The translations under genes were made by a program, and so were the position numbers. DNA of 64,000 nt from DATEDA01 sp963827595 (GTDB lineage Bacteria; Pseudomonadota; Gammaproteobacteria; Burkholderiales; SG8-39), in contig CAWHBT010000018.1 in assembly GCA_963827595.1 (NCBI GenBank), positions 44,527 through 108,526 of the forward strand. The letters run 5' to 3'. Positions 9,410 through 18,740 of this stretch are shown here, one piece after another. How positions within the stretch are numbered: position 1 is the stretch's first letter; each line of letters begins with the position of its first letter. Below the pieces are notes generated by a model, which worked only from the letters and a program-made list of their open reading frames with translations, was not told the origin of the DNA and did no database searches.

Positions 9410-10510
9410 ATGGAGCGAGTCGACGCGATCGTGATCGGCGCGGGCGTGGTCGGCCTCGCGGTGGCGCGCGCGCTCGCGCTCGCCGGGCGCGAGGTGATCG
9501 TGCTGGAGGGTGCGGACGCCATCGGCACCGAGACGAGCTCGCGCAACTCGGAAGTCATCCACGCCGGCATCTACTATCCCGCCGGGTCGCTCAAGGCGCG
9601 GCTGTGCGTCGCCGGCAGGCTCGCGCTCTACCCTTTCTGCGCGGCACACGGCGTGCCGCACCGTCGCTGCGGGAAGCTGCTCGTCGCCACCGCCGAGAAG
9701 CAGCTGCCGAAGCTCGCCGCCATCAAGGCGCAGGCCGACGCGAACGGCGTCACCGACCTCGCCCCGCTGACGGCCGCCCAGGCGCTTGCGCTGGAGCCCG
9801 AGCTGCGCTGCGTCGCTGCCTACCTCTCGCCGTCGACCGGCGTCATCGACAGCCACGCGTTCATGCTGGCGCTGCAGGGCGACGCCGAGTCGCGCGGCGC
9901 GATGATCGCGTTCCGGAGCCCCGTCACCGGCGGCGCGCTGCGCGACGACGGGGTCGAGCTCGACGTCGGCGGCGCGACACCGCTCAGCATCCTCGCTCGC
10001 GCGGTGGTGAACTGCGCCGGCCTGCACGCGCAGAAGCTCGCCGCCGCGCTTGCGGGGTTCCCGCCGGCGCACGTTCCGCCCACCTACTACGCGAAGGGCA
10101 ACTACTACTCGCTCATCGGCAAGTCGCCGTTCTCCCGGCTCGTGTACCCGATGCCGAACGACGCGGGTCTCGGCGTGCACATCACCATCGATCTGGGGGG
10201 CCAAGCGCGCTTCGGTCCGGATGTGGAGTGGATCGACCGCATCGACTACGACGTCGATCCGCACCGCGCCGCGAGCTTCTATGGCGCGATCCGCGAGTAC
10301 TGGCCCGGGCTGCGGGACGGGCAACTCGCGCCCGGCTACTCGGGGATCCGGCCGAAGCTCGTGGGCCCGAATGCGCCGGCGGCCGATTTCGTGATCTCGG
10401 GACCCCGCGACCACGGCGTGACCGGGCTCGTCAACCTCTTCGGGATCGAATCGCCCGGGCTCACCGCCGCCCTGGCGATCGGCGATCACGTCCGCGACCT
10501 GCTTTCCTAG
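9410..10510 (+). CDS. lhgO: FAD-dependent oxidoreductase, L-2-hydroxyglutarate oxidase-like
   Basis: 366 residues of the DAO/glycine-oxidase superfamily. The N-terminal Rossmann motif IGAGVVGLAVARAL is at residues 9-22 and a glutamate ends the second strand (VIVLEGAD). The stretch SSRNSEVIHAGIYYPAGSLKA, and the pair SPSTGVIDSHAF and FYGAIREYWPGL, are typical of LhgO/YgaF and human L2HGDH, which oxidise L-2-hydroxyglutarate to 2-oxoglutarate and pass electrons to the quinone pool. Related members act on other hydroxy or amino acids, so the substrate is inferred. The gene is divergent from the oxoprolinase (99 bp between starts) and convergent with the racemase, overlapping its stop by four bases. 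Confidence 0.83.
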   Translation: MERVDAIVIGAGVVGLAVARALALAGREVIVLEGADAIGTETSSRNSEVIHAGIYYPAGSLKARLCVAGRLALYPFCAAHGVPHRRCGKLLVATAEKQLPKLAAIKAQADANGVTDLAPLTAAQALALEPELRCVAAYLSPSTGVIDSHAFMLALQGDAESRGAMIAFRSPVTGGALRDDGVELDVGGATPLSILARAVVNCAGLHAQKLAAALAGFPPAHVPPTYYAKGNYYSLIGKSPFSRLVYPMPNDAGLGVHITIDLGGQARFGPDVEWIDRIDYDVDPHRAASFYGAIREYWPGLRDGQLAPGYSGIRPKLVGPNAPAADFVISGPRDHGVTGLVNLFGIESPGLTAALAIGDHVRDLLS

Positions 10511-11223
10511 TCAGGGTCGCCTTGCTCCTCGAATATCGCCGGGCGTAGCCCGGCGTGGAACCAGCACCCGAAGCTCACCATGTCGTGTACCGGGAGGCCG
10601 AGGCGCTTGCGCAAGCCGCTCGCGTAGGGCGGCATATTGGTGCACTCCAGGACGACCGCACCGACCTCCGGATGCTGCGCGACGAGCGCTTCCCCCGCCG
10701 CGAGAACCTCCCGCTCCGCCGCGGCCATGTCGAGCGCCGGCAGGTCGCCCAGGATCGCGCGCGCGAACGCACCGTTCGGGTCGACGCCGACGACCGGCGT
10801 CGCCGGGTCCGCGCCGACCGCGGTGAGATGCCGCGCGGTCAGGGACGCGGCGTCGATCGTGATCACGCCGGGGCGCTTGCCCGCCGGCAGGCTACGCGCG
10901 AGCAGCGGCAGCTGCATCAGGCTCGACGAGGCGAACGGTACGGGCAGCGCCTGCGCGAGCCGGCGCTGATGCAGCGCGAGGAAGCCGCAGGTGGTGATGA
11001 TCCCGGCGGCGCCTTCCGCGGCGAGCGTCCGGCCCGCGGCGGCAAACGCGTCGACCAGTCCGCGGGCGTTGCCCCGCACGACGCGTTCGGGCGATGCATC
11101 GCGCACCACTCCGTAGCGCACCGGAAACGGCCACGTCGACGGGTTGCCGACGTCGCCCGGCACGCGCGGAAACCGCGTGTCGAGCATCAGGATCCCGAGC
11201 GCGGGCGGCGAAGCGGCGGTCAT
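10507..11223 (-). CDS. Aspartate/glutamate/hydantoin racemase family protein
   Basis: 238 residues from ATG 11223 (MTAASPPALGILMLDTRFPR). A longer in-frame start at 11328 would run into the TRAP gene on the other strand, so I prefer the short form. The two catalytic cysteines of the family are visible in ITTCGFLAL (first half) and VLECTNMPPYA (second half), the latter typical of Asp/Glu racemase-like proteins. The enzyme should move the alpha proton of Glu, Asp or a hydantoin without cofactor. It lies between the flavoprotein and the TRAP operon, consistent with making the D- or L-form needed by the neighbouring oxidase and dehydrogenase. Confidence 0.85.
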   Translation of the reverse strand: MTAASPPALGILMLDTRFPRVPGDVGNPSTWPFPVRYGVVRDASPERVVRGNARGLVDAFAAAGRTLAAEGAAGIITTCGFLALHQRRLAQALPVPFASSSLMQLPLLARSLPAGKRPGVITIDAASLTARHLTAVGADPATPVVGVDPNGAFARAILGDLPALDMAAAEREVLAAGEALVAQHPEVGAVVLECTNMPPYASGLRKRLGLPVHDMVSFGCWFHAGLRPAIFEEQGDPD

Positions 11224-11309
11224 CGCAGTGCGGCGCGATCTTACCGAATTGTGTCGCCCGGAGATTTTGGTTACGCTACCTGCCGTTTCTCTCCGAGGAG
11301 GCCCCGACA

Positions 11310-12281
11310 ATGAAACCCTGCCACGCACTCGTTGCTTTCGCCCTCGCTGGCGCGGTCGGCACCGCGCAGGCGCAGGTCAAGTGGGACCTTCCCGCGGCCT
11401 ACCCCGCGACCAACTTCCACACCGAGAACATCCAGCAGTTCGCGAACGACGTCGAGAAGGCGACCGGCGGCAAGCTGAAGATCACCGTGCATGCCAACGC
11501 CTCGCTCTTCAAGGCGCCCGAGATCAAGCGCGCCGTCCAGGGTGGCCAGGCGCAGATCGGCGAGATCCTGCTGGTCAATTTCGCGAACGAGGATCCGATC
11601 TACGAGCTCGACGGCATCCCGTTCCTCGCGACCAGCTACGCCGAGTCGCTGAAGCTCTACCGGGCCTCGCGCAAGACGGTCGAGGATCGCCTCGCCAAGC
11701 AGGGCATGATGCTGCTCTTCAGCGTCCCCTGGCCCCCGCAGGGCATCTACTCGAAGAAGGAGCTGAAGAGCGCCGCCGACATGAAAGGTCTCAAGTGGCG
11801 CGCCTACAGCCCCGCCACGGCCAAGATCGCGGAGCTCGTCGGCGCGACGCCGGTGACCATCCAGGCCGCCGAGCTCCCGCAGGCGCTGGCGACCGGCGTC
11901 GTCGACTCCTACATGTCCTCCGGCTCGACGGGCTACGACAGCAAGACCTTCGAGCACCTCAAGTTCTGGGCCGACACCCAGGCGTGGCTGCCGAAGAACG
12001 CGGTCATCGTCAACCGGGCCGCGTTCGGCGCGCTCGACAAGCCGACCCAGGATGCGATCCTGAAGGCGGCGGCCGACGCCGAGTCGCGCGGCTGGCAGCT
12101 CTCCGAGGAGAAGAACGGCTGGTACGTCGAGCAGCTCAAGAAGAACGGGATGACGATCTATCCGCCGGGCCCCCAGCTCAAGGCCGACATGAAGAAGGTC
12201 GGCGACACGATGATCGGCGACTGGCTCAAGAAAGCCGGCGCCGACGGTCAGGCCCTGATCGACGCCTTCCGGAAGATGTAA
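11310..12281 (+). CDS. dctP: TRAP transporter substrate-binding protein DctP
   Basis: 323 residues, periplasmic. ATG 11310 is preceded by a strong site (CCGAGGAGG at 11293-11301). Residues 1 to about 22 are a signal peptide ending ...GTAQAQ|VKWDL. The rest is a DctP fold: the N-terminal strand VKWDLPAAYPATNFHTE, the charged helix pattern ANDVEKATGGKLKITVH, and the conserved hinge region MKGLKWRAYSPATAKIAELVGATPVTI with an arginine that in the family binds the ligand carboxylate. It captures an organic or amino acid for the DctQM membrane complex encoded directly downstream. The ligand is not deducible, but the neighbours suggest an amino-acid derivative. Confidence 0.93.
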   Translation: MKPCHALVAFALAGAVGTAQAQVKWDLPAAYPATNFHTENIQQFANDVEKATGGKLKITVHANASLFKAPEIKRAVQGGQAQIGEILLVNFANEDPIYELDGIPFLATSYAESLKLYRASRKTVEDRLAKQGMMLLFSVPWPPQGIYSKKELKSAADMKGLKWRAYSPATAKIAELVGATPVTIQAAELPQALATGVVDSYMSSGSTGYDSKTFEHLKFWADTQAWLPKNAVIVNRAAFGALDKPTQDAILKAAADAESRGWQLSEEKNGWYVEQLKKNGMTIYPPGPQLKADMKKVGDTMIGDWLKKAGADGQALIDAFRKM

Positions 12282-12313
12282 CCCGCGCGTCGCCGCGGAC
12301 CATCCCCCCAAGG

Positions 12314-12848
12314 ATGCGCCGCGCACTCGACTTCGCCTACGACGCCGCCGGATACCTGGCGGCGTTTTTCGTTTTTGCGATCTTCGTCGTCATGATCGGC
12401 GGGACGGTCATGCGCGAGCTCGGGCTCAAGACCGGCGGCCAGGACGAGATCGTCGCGTGGTTCTGCGCCGCCGCCGCGTTCCTCGCGATGGCCCACACCT
12501 TCCGCTACGGCGACTTCGTGCGGGTGACGCTGCTCCTCGAAGCGCTCGGCCCGCGCGCGCGGCACGCGGCCGAAATTGTTTCGCTCACGATCGCCACCGC
12601 GTTCGTGGGCTACCTCGCGTTCTGGGGCGTGAGGTTCGCGTTCGAAAGCTGGCAGTTCAACGACATGCGCGAACGGCATGATCCCGATCCCGATGTGGAT
12701 CCCGCAGTCGAGCTTCGGCGTCGGCGCGACCCTCCTGTTCCTCGCGGTGGTGGATCAGCTGATCGTCGTCCTGCGCGGCGGCCGACCGGCGTACGTGATT
12801 GCCGCCGAGGACCGCCGCGCCCGGGGCGACTACAGCGAGGAGATATGA
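12314..12848 (+). CDS. dctQ: TRAP transporter small permease DctQ (one frame change)
   Basis: Small four-helix subunit of the TRAP transporter. From ATG 12314 the frame gives MRRALDFAYDAAGYLAAFFV and three helices up to ESWQFNDMR near 12670. Then the family's sequence (NGMIPIPMWIPQSSFGVGATL, followed by a last helix) is found one frame over and ends at TGA 12846-12848, overlapping the dctM start as ATGA. Removing one base between about 12668 and 12673 restores a normal protein of about 177 residues. Without that correction the upstream frame reads straight into dctM, so an automatic caller could report a false fusion. I take the insertion as a likely sequence error. Confidence 0.85.
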
Positions 12849-14155
12849 GCCTCGTCGAGATCGCCGGCCTGCTGCTGTTCGTGATGCTGCTGCTGCTCGC
12901 CGGCGGCGTGTGGATCGCGATGACGCTCGCGATCGTCGGCTTCATCGGCCTCACGTTCTTCACCAACACGCTCCCCGGCAAGAACATCTTCACCGCGTTC
13001 TGGGGATCGAATTCCTCGTGGACGCTCGCCGCGCTGCCGATGTTCATCTGGATGGGCGAGATCCTGTTCCGCACCCGGCTTTCGGAGGAGATGTTCGAGG
13101 GCCTCGCGCCGTGGCTGCGCAGCATCCCCGGGCGCTTGATGCACGTGAACATCCTCGGCTGCGGCATCTTCGGCTCGGTCTCCGGGTCGTCGGCGGCGAC
13201 GTGCGCGACGATCTCCAAGGTCGCGCTGCCGGAGCTGCTGAAGCGCGGCTACGACGAGAAGACCGCGCTCGGCTCGCTCGCGACCGCGGGCACCCTCGGC
13301 ATCCTGATCCCGCCGTCGATCACGATGGTCGTCTATGCCGTTGCCGCCGAGGCGTCGATCATCCGGGTCTTCCTCGCCGGCTTCATCCCGGGCGCGATCC
13401 TGATGCTGCTCTTCTCCGGCTACATCGCCGCGTGGGCGCTGGCGAACCCGCACAAGACGCCACCGCCTCCGCCGCCGATGTCGTTCATCGAGAAGGTGCG
13501 CAAGTCCGGCAACCTGATCCCGGTCAGCGTGCTGATCGTCTTCATCGTCTGGGTGCTGGTCGCGGGCATTGCGACCGCCACCGAGTGCGCGGCGTACGGC
13601 GTGCTCGGCTCGCTCGCCATCGCGTGGTGGAGCGGCTCGCTCACCTGGAAGAGCTTCATCGACAGCCTCATGTCGGCGACCCGCGTGTCGTGCATGATCA
13701 TGTTCATCCTCGCCGGCGCCGCCTACCTCAGCATGGCGATGGCGTTCACCGGCATCCCGCGCGCGCTCGCCGAGTGGGTGACCGCGCTCGGCCTGAGCCC
13801 GTACGCGCTCATCGCGGTGCTCGCCCTCCTCTACATCGTGCTCGGCACCGCGCTCGACGGCATCTCGATGATCGTGCTCACTTCGGCGGTCATCCTGCCG
13901 ATGATCCAGAAAGCGGGCTTCGACCTCGTCTGGTTCGGGATCTTCATCGTGCTGCTGGTCGAGATCGCGGAGGTCACGCCCCCGGTCGGCTTCAATCTGT
14001 TCGTCCTGCAGAACATGACCGGGCGCGACTCGAACTACATCGCGAAGGCGTCGCTCCCCTTCTTCGCGATGCTGGTGGTCACCATCGGCATCATCACCGT
14101 GTTTCCCGAGGTCGTGCTCTGGCTGCCCGACTACGTGATGGGCAAGAGCAAGTGA
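12845..14155 (+). CDS. dctM: TRAP transporter large permease DctM
   Basis: 436 residues, inner membrane, about twelve hydrophobic helices. Landmarks of the family are present: GSVSGSSAATCATISKVALPE near residue 115, LGILIPPSITMVVYAVAAE, and the C-terminal EITPPVGFNL-type motif (EVTPPVGFNLFVLQ) near residue 380. DctM couples sodium entry to substrate uptake, taking the ligand from DctP. The start overlaps the stop of dctQ by four bases (ATGA), so translation is coupled. Confidence 0.94.
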   Translation: MSLVEIAGLLLFVMLLLLAGGVWIAMTLAIVGFIGLTFFTNTLPGKNIFTAFWGSNSSWTLAALPMFIWMGEILFRTRLSEEMFEGLAPWLRSIPGRLMHVNILGCGIFGSVSGSSAATCATISKVALPELLKRGYDEKTALGSLATAGTLGILIPPSITMVVYAVAAEASIIRVFLAGFIPGAILMLLFSGYIAAWALANPHKTPPPPPPMSFIEKVRKSGNLIPVSVLIVFIVWVLVAGIATATECAAYGVLGSLAIAWWSGSLTWKSFIDSLMSATRVSCMIMFILAGAAYLSMAMAFTGIPRALAEWVTALGLSPYALIAVLALLYIVLGTALDGISMIVLTSAVILPMIQKAGFDLVWFGIFIVLLVEIAEVTPPVGFNLFVLQNMTGRDSNYIAKASLPFFAMLVVTIGIITVFPEVVLWLPDYVMGKSK

Positions 14156-14177
14156 CGCCGTTCGGCGTCCCGAGACC

Positions 14178-15431
14178 TTGAAAGTCCTCGTTCTTGGCGC
14201 CGGCGTGATCGGCGTCACCACCGCGCACTACCTCGCCGAGGACGGCCACGAGGTGACCGTCCTCGACCGCCAACCGGCTTGCGGACTCGAGACGAGCTTC
14301 GGCAACGCCGGCAACGTCTGCCCGAGCTACGCCACTCCGTGGGCGGCGCCCGGCATGCGCTGGAAGGCCGCCAAGTGGCTGCTCGAGCGCGACGCGCCGC
14401 TCGCGGTCCATTGGCGCGCGGACGCCAGCCTGTTCTTGTGGATGGCATCGTGGCTCGGGAACTGCTCCCGCCACCGGTTCGAGCAGAACAAGCGACGGAT
14501 GCAACGGCTGTCGCACTACAGCCTCGCCTGCCTCCAGCGTCTGCGCGGGTCGCTCGGCCTCCGCTACGACGAGACGACGCAAGGCATCCTGCAGCTCCTG
14601 CGCACCGAGCGCGAGCTCGCCGCCGTAGCCGACCACACTCGGATCCTCGCGGCCGCCGGCATCCCGCACAAGGTCCTCGATCCGAAGGGCTGCGTCGCAG
14701 TCGAGCCCGGGCTCGCGCACGCGCGCGTGCCGTTCGCAGGCGGCCTGCACCTGCCGGCGGACGAGACGGGCGACTGCCAGCTCTTCACGCAGGCCCTCGC
14801 CGAGCACGCGCGCCGGCGGGGCGTGCAGTTCCGGTTCCAGACGGCGATCGAAGGCATCGCGGTCGAGAGCGGACACGCGACCGGCGTCGCGACGAGCGGG
14901 GGCCTCATCAGCGCCGACCGCTATGTCGTCGCGCTCGGCTGCGGCGCGGTGCCGCTGCTCGCACCGCTCGGCATCCGGCTGCCCATCCAGCCGGTGAAGG
15001 GCTACTCGCTGACGCTGCCGATCGCACGGCCCGAGCTCGCGCCGCGCGCGTCCCTCATGGACGAGCACACCAAGATCGCGATCACGCGCCTCGGCAACCG
15101 CGTGCGCGCGGCCGGCACGGCGGAGGTTGGCGCGACGACGACCGACGCGCCGCCCGAACGGTTCCGCACGCTGGCGCGCGCGCTGCGCGAGCTGTACCCC
15201 GACGCCGCCGCGCTCGAACGGCCGCAGTACTGGGCGGGCTTGCGGCCGATGACGCCCGACGGGCCGCCGATCCTCGGCCCCACACCGATCGCCAATCTCC
15301 TGCTCAACGTCGGCCACGGCTCGCAGGGCTGGTCGATGGCGTGCGGGTCGGGCCGAGTCCTCGCCGATCTCGCTTCCGGTCGGCGCACCGAGATCGACCT
15401 CGAGGGGCTGACCCTCGGACGCTACGCCTGA
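14178..15431 (+). CDS. dadA: D-amino-acid dehydrogenase small subunit-like (DadA family)
   Basis: 417 residues. The only sensible start is TTG 14178, giving (L)KVLVLGAGVIGVTTAHYLAEDGHEV with the FAD-binding GxGxxG at residues 7-12, followed by DRQPACGLETSFGNAG, the DadA fingerprint. The C-terminal GLRPMTPDGPPILGPT and NVGHGSQGWSMACGSG motifs close the FAD site. DadA oxidatively deaminates D-amino acids to 2-oxo acids and feeds the respiratory chain from the cytoplasmic face of the membrane. It begins 22 bp after dctM, so it is probably cotranscribed with the TRAP genes and may act on the imported compound. Confidence 0.92.
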   Translation: MKVLVLGAGVIGVTTAHYLAEDGHEVTVLDRQPACGLETSFGNAGNVCPSYATPWAAPGMRWKAAKWLLERDAPLAVHWRADASLFLWMASWLGNCSRHRFEQNKRRMQRLSHYSLACLQRLRGSLGLRYDETTQGILQLLRTERELAAVADHTRILAAAGIPHKVLDPKGCVAVEPGLAHARVPFAGGLHLPADETGDCQLFTQALAEHARRRGVQFRFQTAIEGIAVESGHATGVATSGGLISADRYVVALGCGAVPLLAPLGIRLPIQPVKGYSLTLPIARPELAPRASLMDEHTKIAITRLGNRVRAAGTAEVGATTTDAPPERFRTLARALRELYPDAAALERPQYWAGLRPMTPDGPPILGPTPIANLLLNVGHGSQGWSMACGSGRVLADLASGRRTEIDLEGLTLGRYA

Positions 15432-15452
15432 AGACTTAGAATCCGCTCCGAC

Positions 15453-16949
15453 ATGCTTGCCGAGCTTCCGCCGCTCTATCTCACCAGCGGCATGCGCGCG
15501 CTCGAAGCCGCGGCGCTGAAGCGTGAGCCGCAGGCCAAGCTCATGGAGCGCGCCGGGCTCGCCGCCGCCGAGCTCGCGCGCGGGCTCGCCGCCGGGCCCA
15601 AACGCGGCGTGCTCGTTCTCGCGGGCCCCGGCAACAACGGCGGCGACGCCTTCGAGGTCGCCACCCACCTCAAGCGCTGGCACTTCCGCGTCGACGTGCT
15701 CTTCACCGGCGACGCGGCGAAGCTGCCGCACGACGCCGCGGCGGCGCTCGGGAAGTGGCGCGCGGCGGACGGCCGGCTGCTCCAGTCGATCCCGCCCTCC
15801 GGACACTATGACCTGATCGTCGACGGGCTGTTCGGCATCGGTCTCGCACGCCCGCTCGCCGGCGCGACGGCCGAGCTCGTCCGCGCCGCAGCCGCGCTTC
15901 CGGGGACGAAGCTCGCGCTCGACATCGCGACCGGGATCAACGCCGACACCGGTGCAGTCATGGGGGTTGCGTTTCGCGCGACGCACACGATCACGTTCAT
16001 CGCGGGCAAGCCGGGGCTGTACATGCTCGACGGGCCGGACCACTGCGGCGAGGTGCACCTCGCGGATCTCGGCCTGGATGCCGCCGCGCTCGCGCCGCCG
16101 GAGGGACGGCTGGTCAGCGACGCGATCGTCGTGGCACCGCTCCTTGCGCGCCCCCGCAACTTCCACAAAGGTCTCGCGGGCAGCCTCGCCGTCGTCGGCG
16201 GCGCGGCGGGGATGGTCGGCGCCGCGCTGCTCGCCGGACGCGCGGCGATCAGGCTCGGTGCGGGCAAGGTGTTTCTCGGCCTTCTCACCGATCATCCGCC
16301 GTACGTCGACTACGCGCAGCCCGAGCTCATGCTGCGCAAGCCCGATCAGCTCCTCGCCGACGTACCCCTGACCGCGGTTGCGGCCGGTCCCGGGCTCGGA
16401 ACCGACAGCGCGGCGCAGCGCGTGCTCGCCCAGGCACTGCGGCTCGACGTGCCGCTCGTGCTCGACGCCGACGCGCTCAACCTGATCGCGACGTACGGGG
16501 TACTGCAATCGGCCGTGCAGTCGCGGAAAGTGCCGACGCTGCTGACGCCGCATCCGGCCGAGTGCGCGCGGCTGCTCGAGGCCACGACCGCCGACGTGCA
16601 AGCCGATCGGATCGCCGCGGCAAAGCGGCTCGCCGCGCGGTTCAAGTCGTGGGTCGCGCTGAAGGGCAACGGCACGGTCGTCGCGTCGCCCGCGGGACGC
16701 TGGTGGATCAATGCGTCGGGCAACCCCGGCATGGCGAGCGCCGGCATGGGCGACGTGCTGACCGGCTTCGCCGGCGCGCTCGTGGCGCAAGGCATGGACG
16801 CCGCGGATGCGCTGATCGCCGCCGTCCATGTGCATGGCGCCGCTGCGGACGCGCTCGTCGCGCGCGGCATGGGCCCGGCGGGCTTGACTGCCGGCGAGCT
16901 CATCGACGAGGCGCGGCGGCTCGCCAACGGCCACCGGGTCTCCGACTGA
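15453..16949 (+). CDS. nnr: Bifunctional NAD(P)H-hydrate epimerase / ADP-dependent dehydratase
   Basis: 498 residues, the fused YjeF form that repairs hydrated NADH and NADPH. The N-terminal epimerase domain (residues 1 to about 215) has LMERAGLAAAELAR and the glycine-rich GPGNNGGDAFEVA near residue 52. The C-terminal dehydratase domain (about 230-498), related to ribokinases, has LLTPHPAECARLL near 362 and GNPGMASAGMGDVLTGF near 424, where the usual catalytic GSGDVL reads AGMGDVL. A TAGAAT -10-like hexamer precedes the ATG by about ten bases. It is 21 bp after dadA on the same strand but functionally unrelated. Confidence 0.95.
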   Translation: MLAELPPLYLTSGMRALEAAALKREPQAKLMERAGLAAAELARGLAAGPKRGVLVLAGPGNNGGDAFEVATHLKRWHFRVDVLFTGDAAKLPHDAAAALGKWRAADGRLLQSIPPSGHYDLIVDGLFGIGLARPLAGATAELVRAAAALPGTKLALDIATGINADTGAVMGVAFRATHTITFIAGKPGLYMLDGPDHCGEVHLADLGLDAAALAPPEGRLVSDAIVVAPLLARPRNFHKGLAGSLAVVGGAAGMVGAALLAGRAAIRLGAGKVFLGLLTDHPPYVDYAQPELMLRKPDQLLADVPLTAVAAGPGLGTDSAAQRVLAQALRLDVPLVLDADALNLIATYGVLQSAVQSRKVPTLLTPHPAECARLLEATTADVQADRIAAAKRLAARFKSWVALKGNGTVVASPAGRWWINASGNPGMASAGMGDVLTGFAGALVAQGMDAADALIAAVHVHGAAADALVARGMGPAGLTAGELIDEARRLANGHRVSD

Positions 16950-17000
16950 CCGCGGCCAGAGGCCGCGACCCACTCAATTCCTTCTCGAGGCGCAACCCTC

Positions 17001-18740
17001 ATGGCAACCGGCGTGCTCATCAACGCGAGGACCTTCCTCGGCAACGTGTGGAAACTCTCGGCGCCGTACTGGCGGTCGGAGGAGCGGTGGCGGGCGTGGG
17101 CGCTCCTCGCGGCGATCGTCGCCCTCTCGCTCAGCACGGTGTACATGCTGGTGCTGTTCAACGACTGGAACCGCCAGTTCTACAACGCCCTCGAGCAGAA
17201 GGACGAACGGGACTTCTTCGCGCTGCTCGGGTACTTCTGCGTGCTCGCCGCGATCTACATCGCGGTCGCGGTCTACGAGACCTATCTCGAGCAGATGCTG
17301 CAGATGCGCTGGCGGATCTGGCTCACCAAGCAGTATCTCGGCGACTGGCTCGGCAACCAGGTGTACTACCGGCTCGAGCTCGAGCATCGCGGCACGGACA
17401 ACCCCGACCAGCGCATCGCCGAGGACCTGCGGCTGTTCACGAGCGGCACGCTGAGCCTGACGCTGGGCCTGATGCGCGAAATCGTCACGCTCGCTTCGTT
17501 CGCCGTGATCCTGTGGGGCCTCTCGGGCTCGCTGCCGCTCCGCATCGGCGGGACCGAGATGGTGGTGCCAGGCTATCTGGTCTGGGTAGCGCTCGGCTAC
17601 GCGATCGTCGGCAGCGTGGTCACCCACTACGTCGGCCGCCCGCTCATCCGGCTCAATTTCCAGCAGGAGCAGCGGGAGGCCGACTTCCGCTTCGCGCTCG
17701 TGCGCCTGCGCGAGAACGCCGAGGGCGTCGCCCTCTATCGCGGCGAGGCGGCGGAGCAGCGCAATTTTCTCGACCGGGTCGAGTGGATCCGGGAGAACTG
17801 GTGGGGACTGATGAACTACACCAAGCGGCTCAACACCCTGGTGATCGGCTACAACCAGGTCGCCATCGTCTTCCCGTTCTTCGTCGCCGGTCAGCGCTTC
17901 TTCTCCGGCGCCATCCCGCTCGGCGGGCTCACGCAGATCGCGAGCGCCTTCGGCCAGGTGCAGACGTCGCTCTCATGGTTCGTAAACTCCTACGGCACGC
18001 TCGCCAATTGGAAGGCGAGCGTGGATCGTCTGCTCACCTTCCACCGCGCGCTCGAGGAAACCGCCGCGGAGCAGGCGCGGCACGGCGCCCTCGACGTGCA
18101 GCGCGACGGCCAGCCGACGGTGCGCGCCGAGAACCTCGATCTCGTCCTGCCGAACGGCCGGGTCATCCTCGCGGACACCGGGTTCACCATCGAGCCCGGC
18201 GAGCGGATCCTGCTCTCGGGCCCGTCGGGCTCGGGAAAGAGCACGCTCTTCCGCGCGCTCGCCGGCATCTGGCCGTTCGGCCGGGGCCGGGTGCGCTTCC
18301 CCGGCAACGCGCGCGTGCTGTTCCTGCCGCAGAAGCCCTACATCCCGATCGGGAGCCTCCGCGACGCGGTGGCGTATCCGGGCGCGGCGACCGAGTTCGG
18401 CGATGACGCGATCCGCGCCACGCTCGCCGAGGTCGGGCTCGGCGCGAAGGTCGACCGTCTCGACGACCGGCAGAACTGGAGCCTCCAGCTCTCCGGCGGC
18501 GAGCAGCAGCGGCTCGCGATTGCCCGCGCGCTGCTGCATCGGCCGGACTGGCTGTTCCTGGATGAAGCGACCGCATCGCTCGACGAGGCGAGCGAGCGCC
18601 ACCTATACGGGCTGCTGGAGCAGCGGCTGCCCCGAGCGACCATCGTCAGCATCGCGCATCGCGCGACGGTCGCCGCGTTCCACCGCCGGCGCTTCAGCTT
18701 CGTGCCGGACGGCGAGCGGATGCGGCTGGCGATGGCCTAG
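17001..18740 (+). CDS. ABC transporter, fused SbmA/BacA-like permease and ATPase (YddA type)
   Basis: 579 residues. The N-terminal half (1 to about 330) is an SbmA/BacA-like membrane domain with about six helices and the conserved LFNDWNRQFYNALEQKD and QMRWRIWLTKQYLGDWL segments. The C-terminal half is an ATPase: Walker A GPSGSGKST near residue 408, signature LSGGEQQRLAIARAL near 497, Walker B WLFLDEATASLD near 517. Relatives export or import peptides, antibiotics such as bleomycin, or cobalamin, and resemble eukaryotic ABCD half-transporters, so it should work as a homodimer in the inner membrane. Cargo is unknown. Confidence 0.92.
   Translation: MATGVLINARTFLGNVWKLSAPYWRSEERWRAWALLAAIVALSLSTVYMLVLFNDWNRQFYNALEQKDERDFFALLGYFCVLAAIYIAVAVYETYLEQMLQMRWRIWLTKQYLGDWLGNQVYYRLELEHRGTDNPDQRIAEDLRLFTSGTLSLTLGLMREIVTLASFAVILWGLSGSLPLRIGGTEMVVPGYLVWVALGYAIVGSVVTHYVGRPLIRLNFQQEQREADFRFALVRLRENAEGVALYRGEAAEQRNFLDRVEWIRENWWGLMNYTKRLNTLVIGYNQVAIVFPFFVAGQRFFSGAIPLGGLTQIASAFGQVQTSLSWFVNSYGTLANWKASVDRLLTFHRALEETAAEQARHGALDVQRDGQPTVRAENLDLVLPNGRVILADTGFTIEPGERILLSGPSGSGKSTLFRALAGIWPFGRGRVRFPGNARVLFLPQKPYIPIGSLRDAVAYPGAATEFGDDAIRATLAEVGLGAKVDRLDDRQNWSLQLSGGEQQRLAIARALLHRPDWLFLDEATASLDEASERHLYGLLEQRLPRATIVSIAHRATVAAFHRRRFSFVPDGERMRLAMA

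Noticed and set aside
5157..9434. A 1,425-codon open frame on the + strand opposite the oxoprolinase
   Set aside because: Arg/His/Asp/Val-rich translation typical of an antisense frame in GC-rich DNA; the minus strand encodes the conserved HyuA-HyuB.
14094..16973. A 959-codon open frame on the minus strand opposite dadA and nnr
   Set aside because: Antisense shadow of two well-conserved genes.
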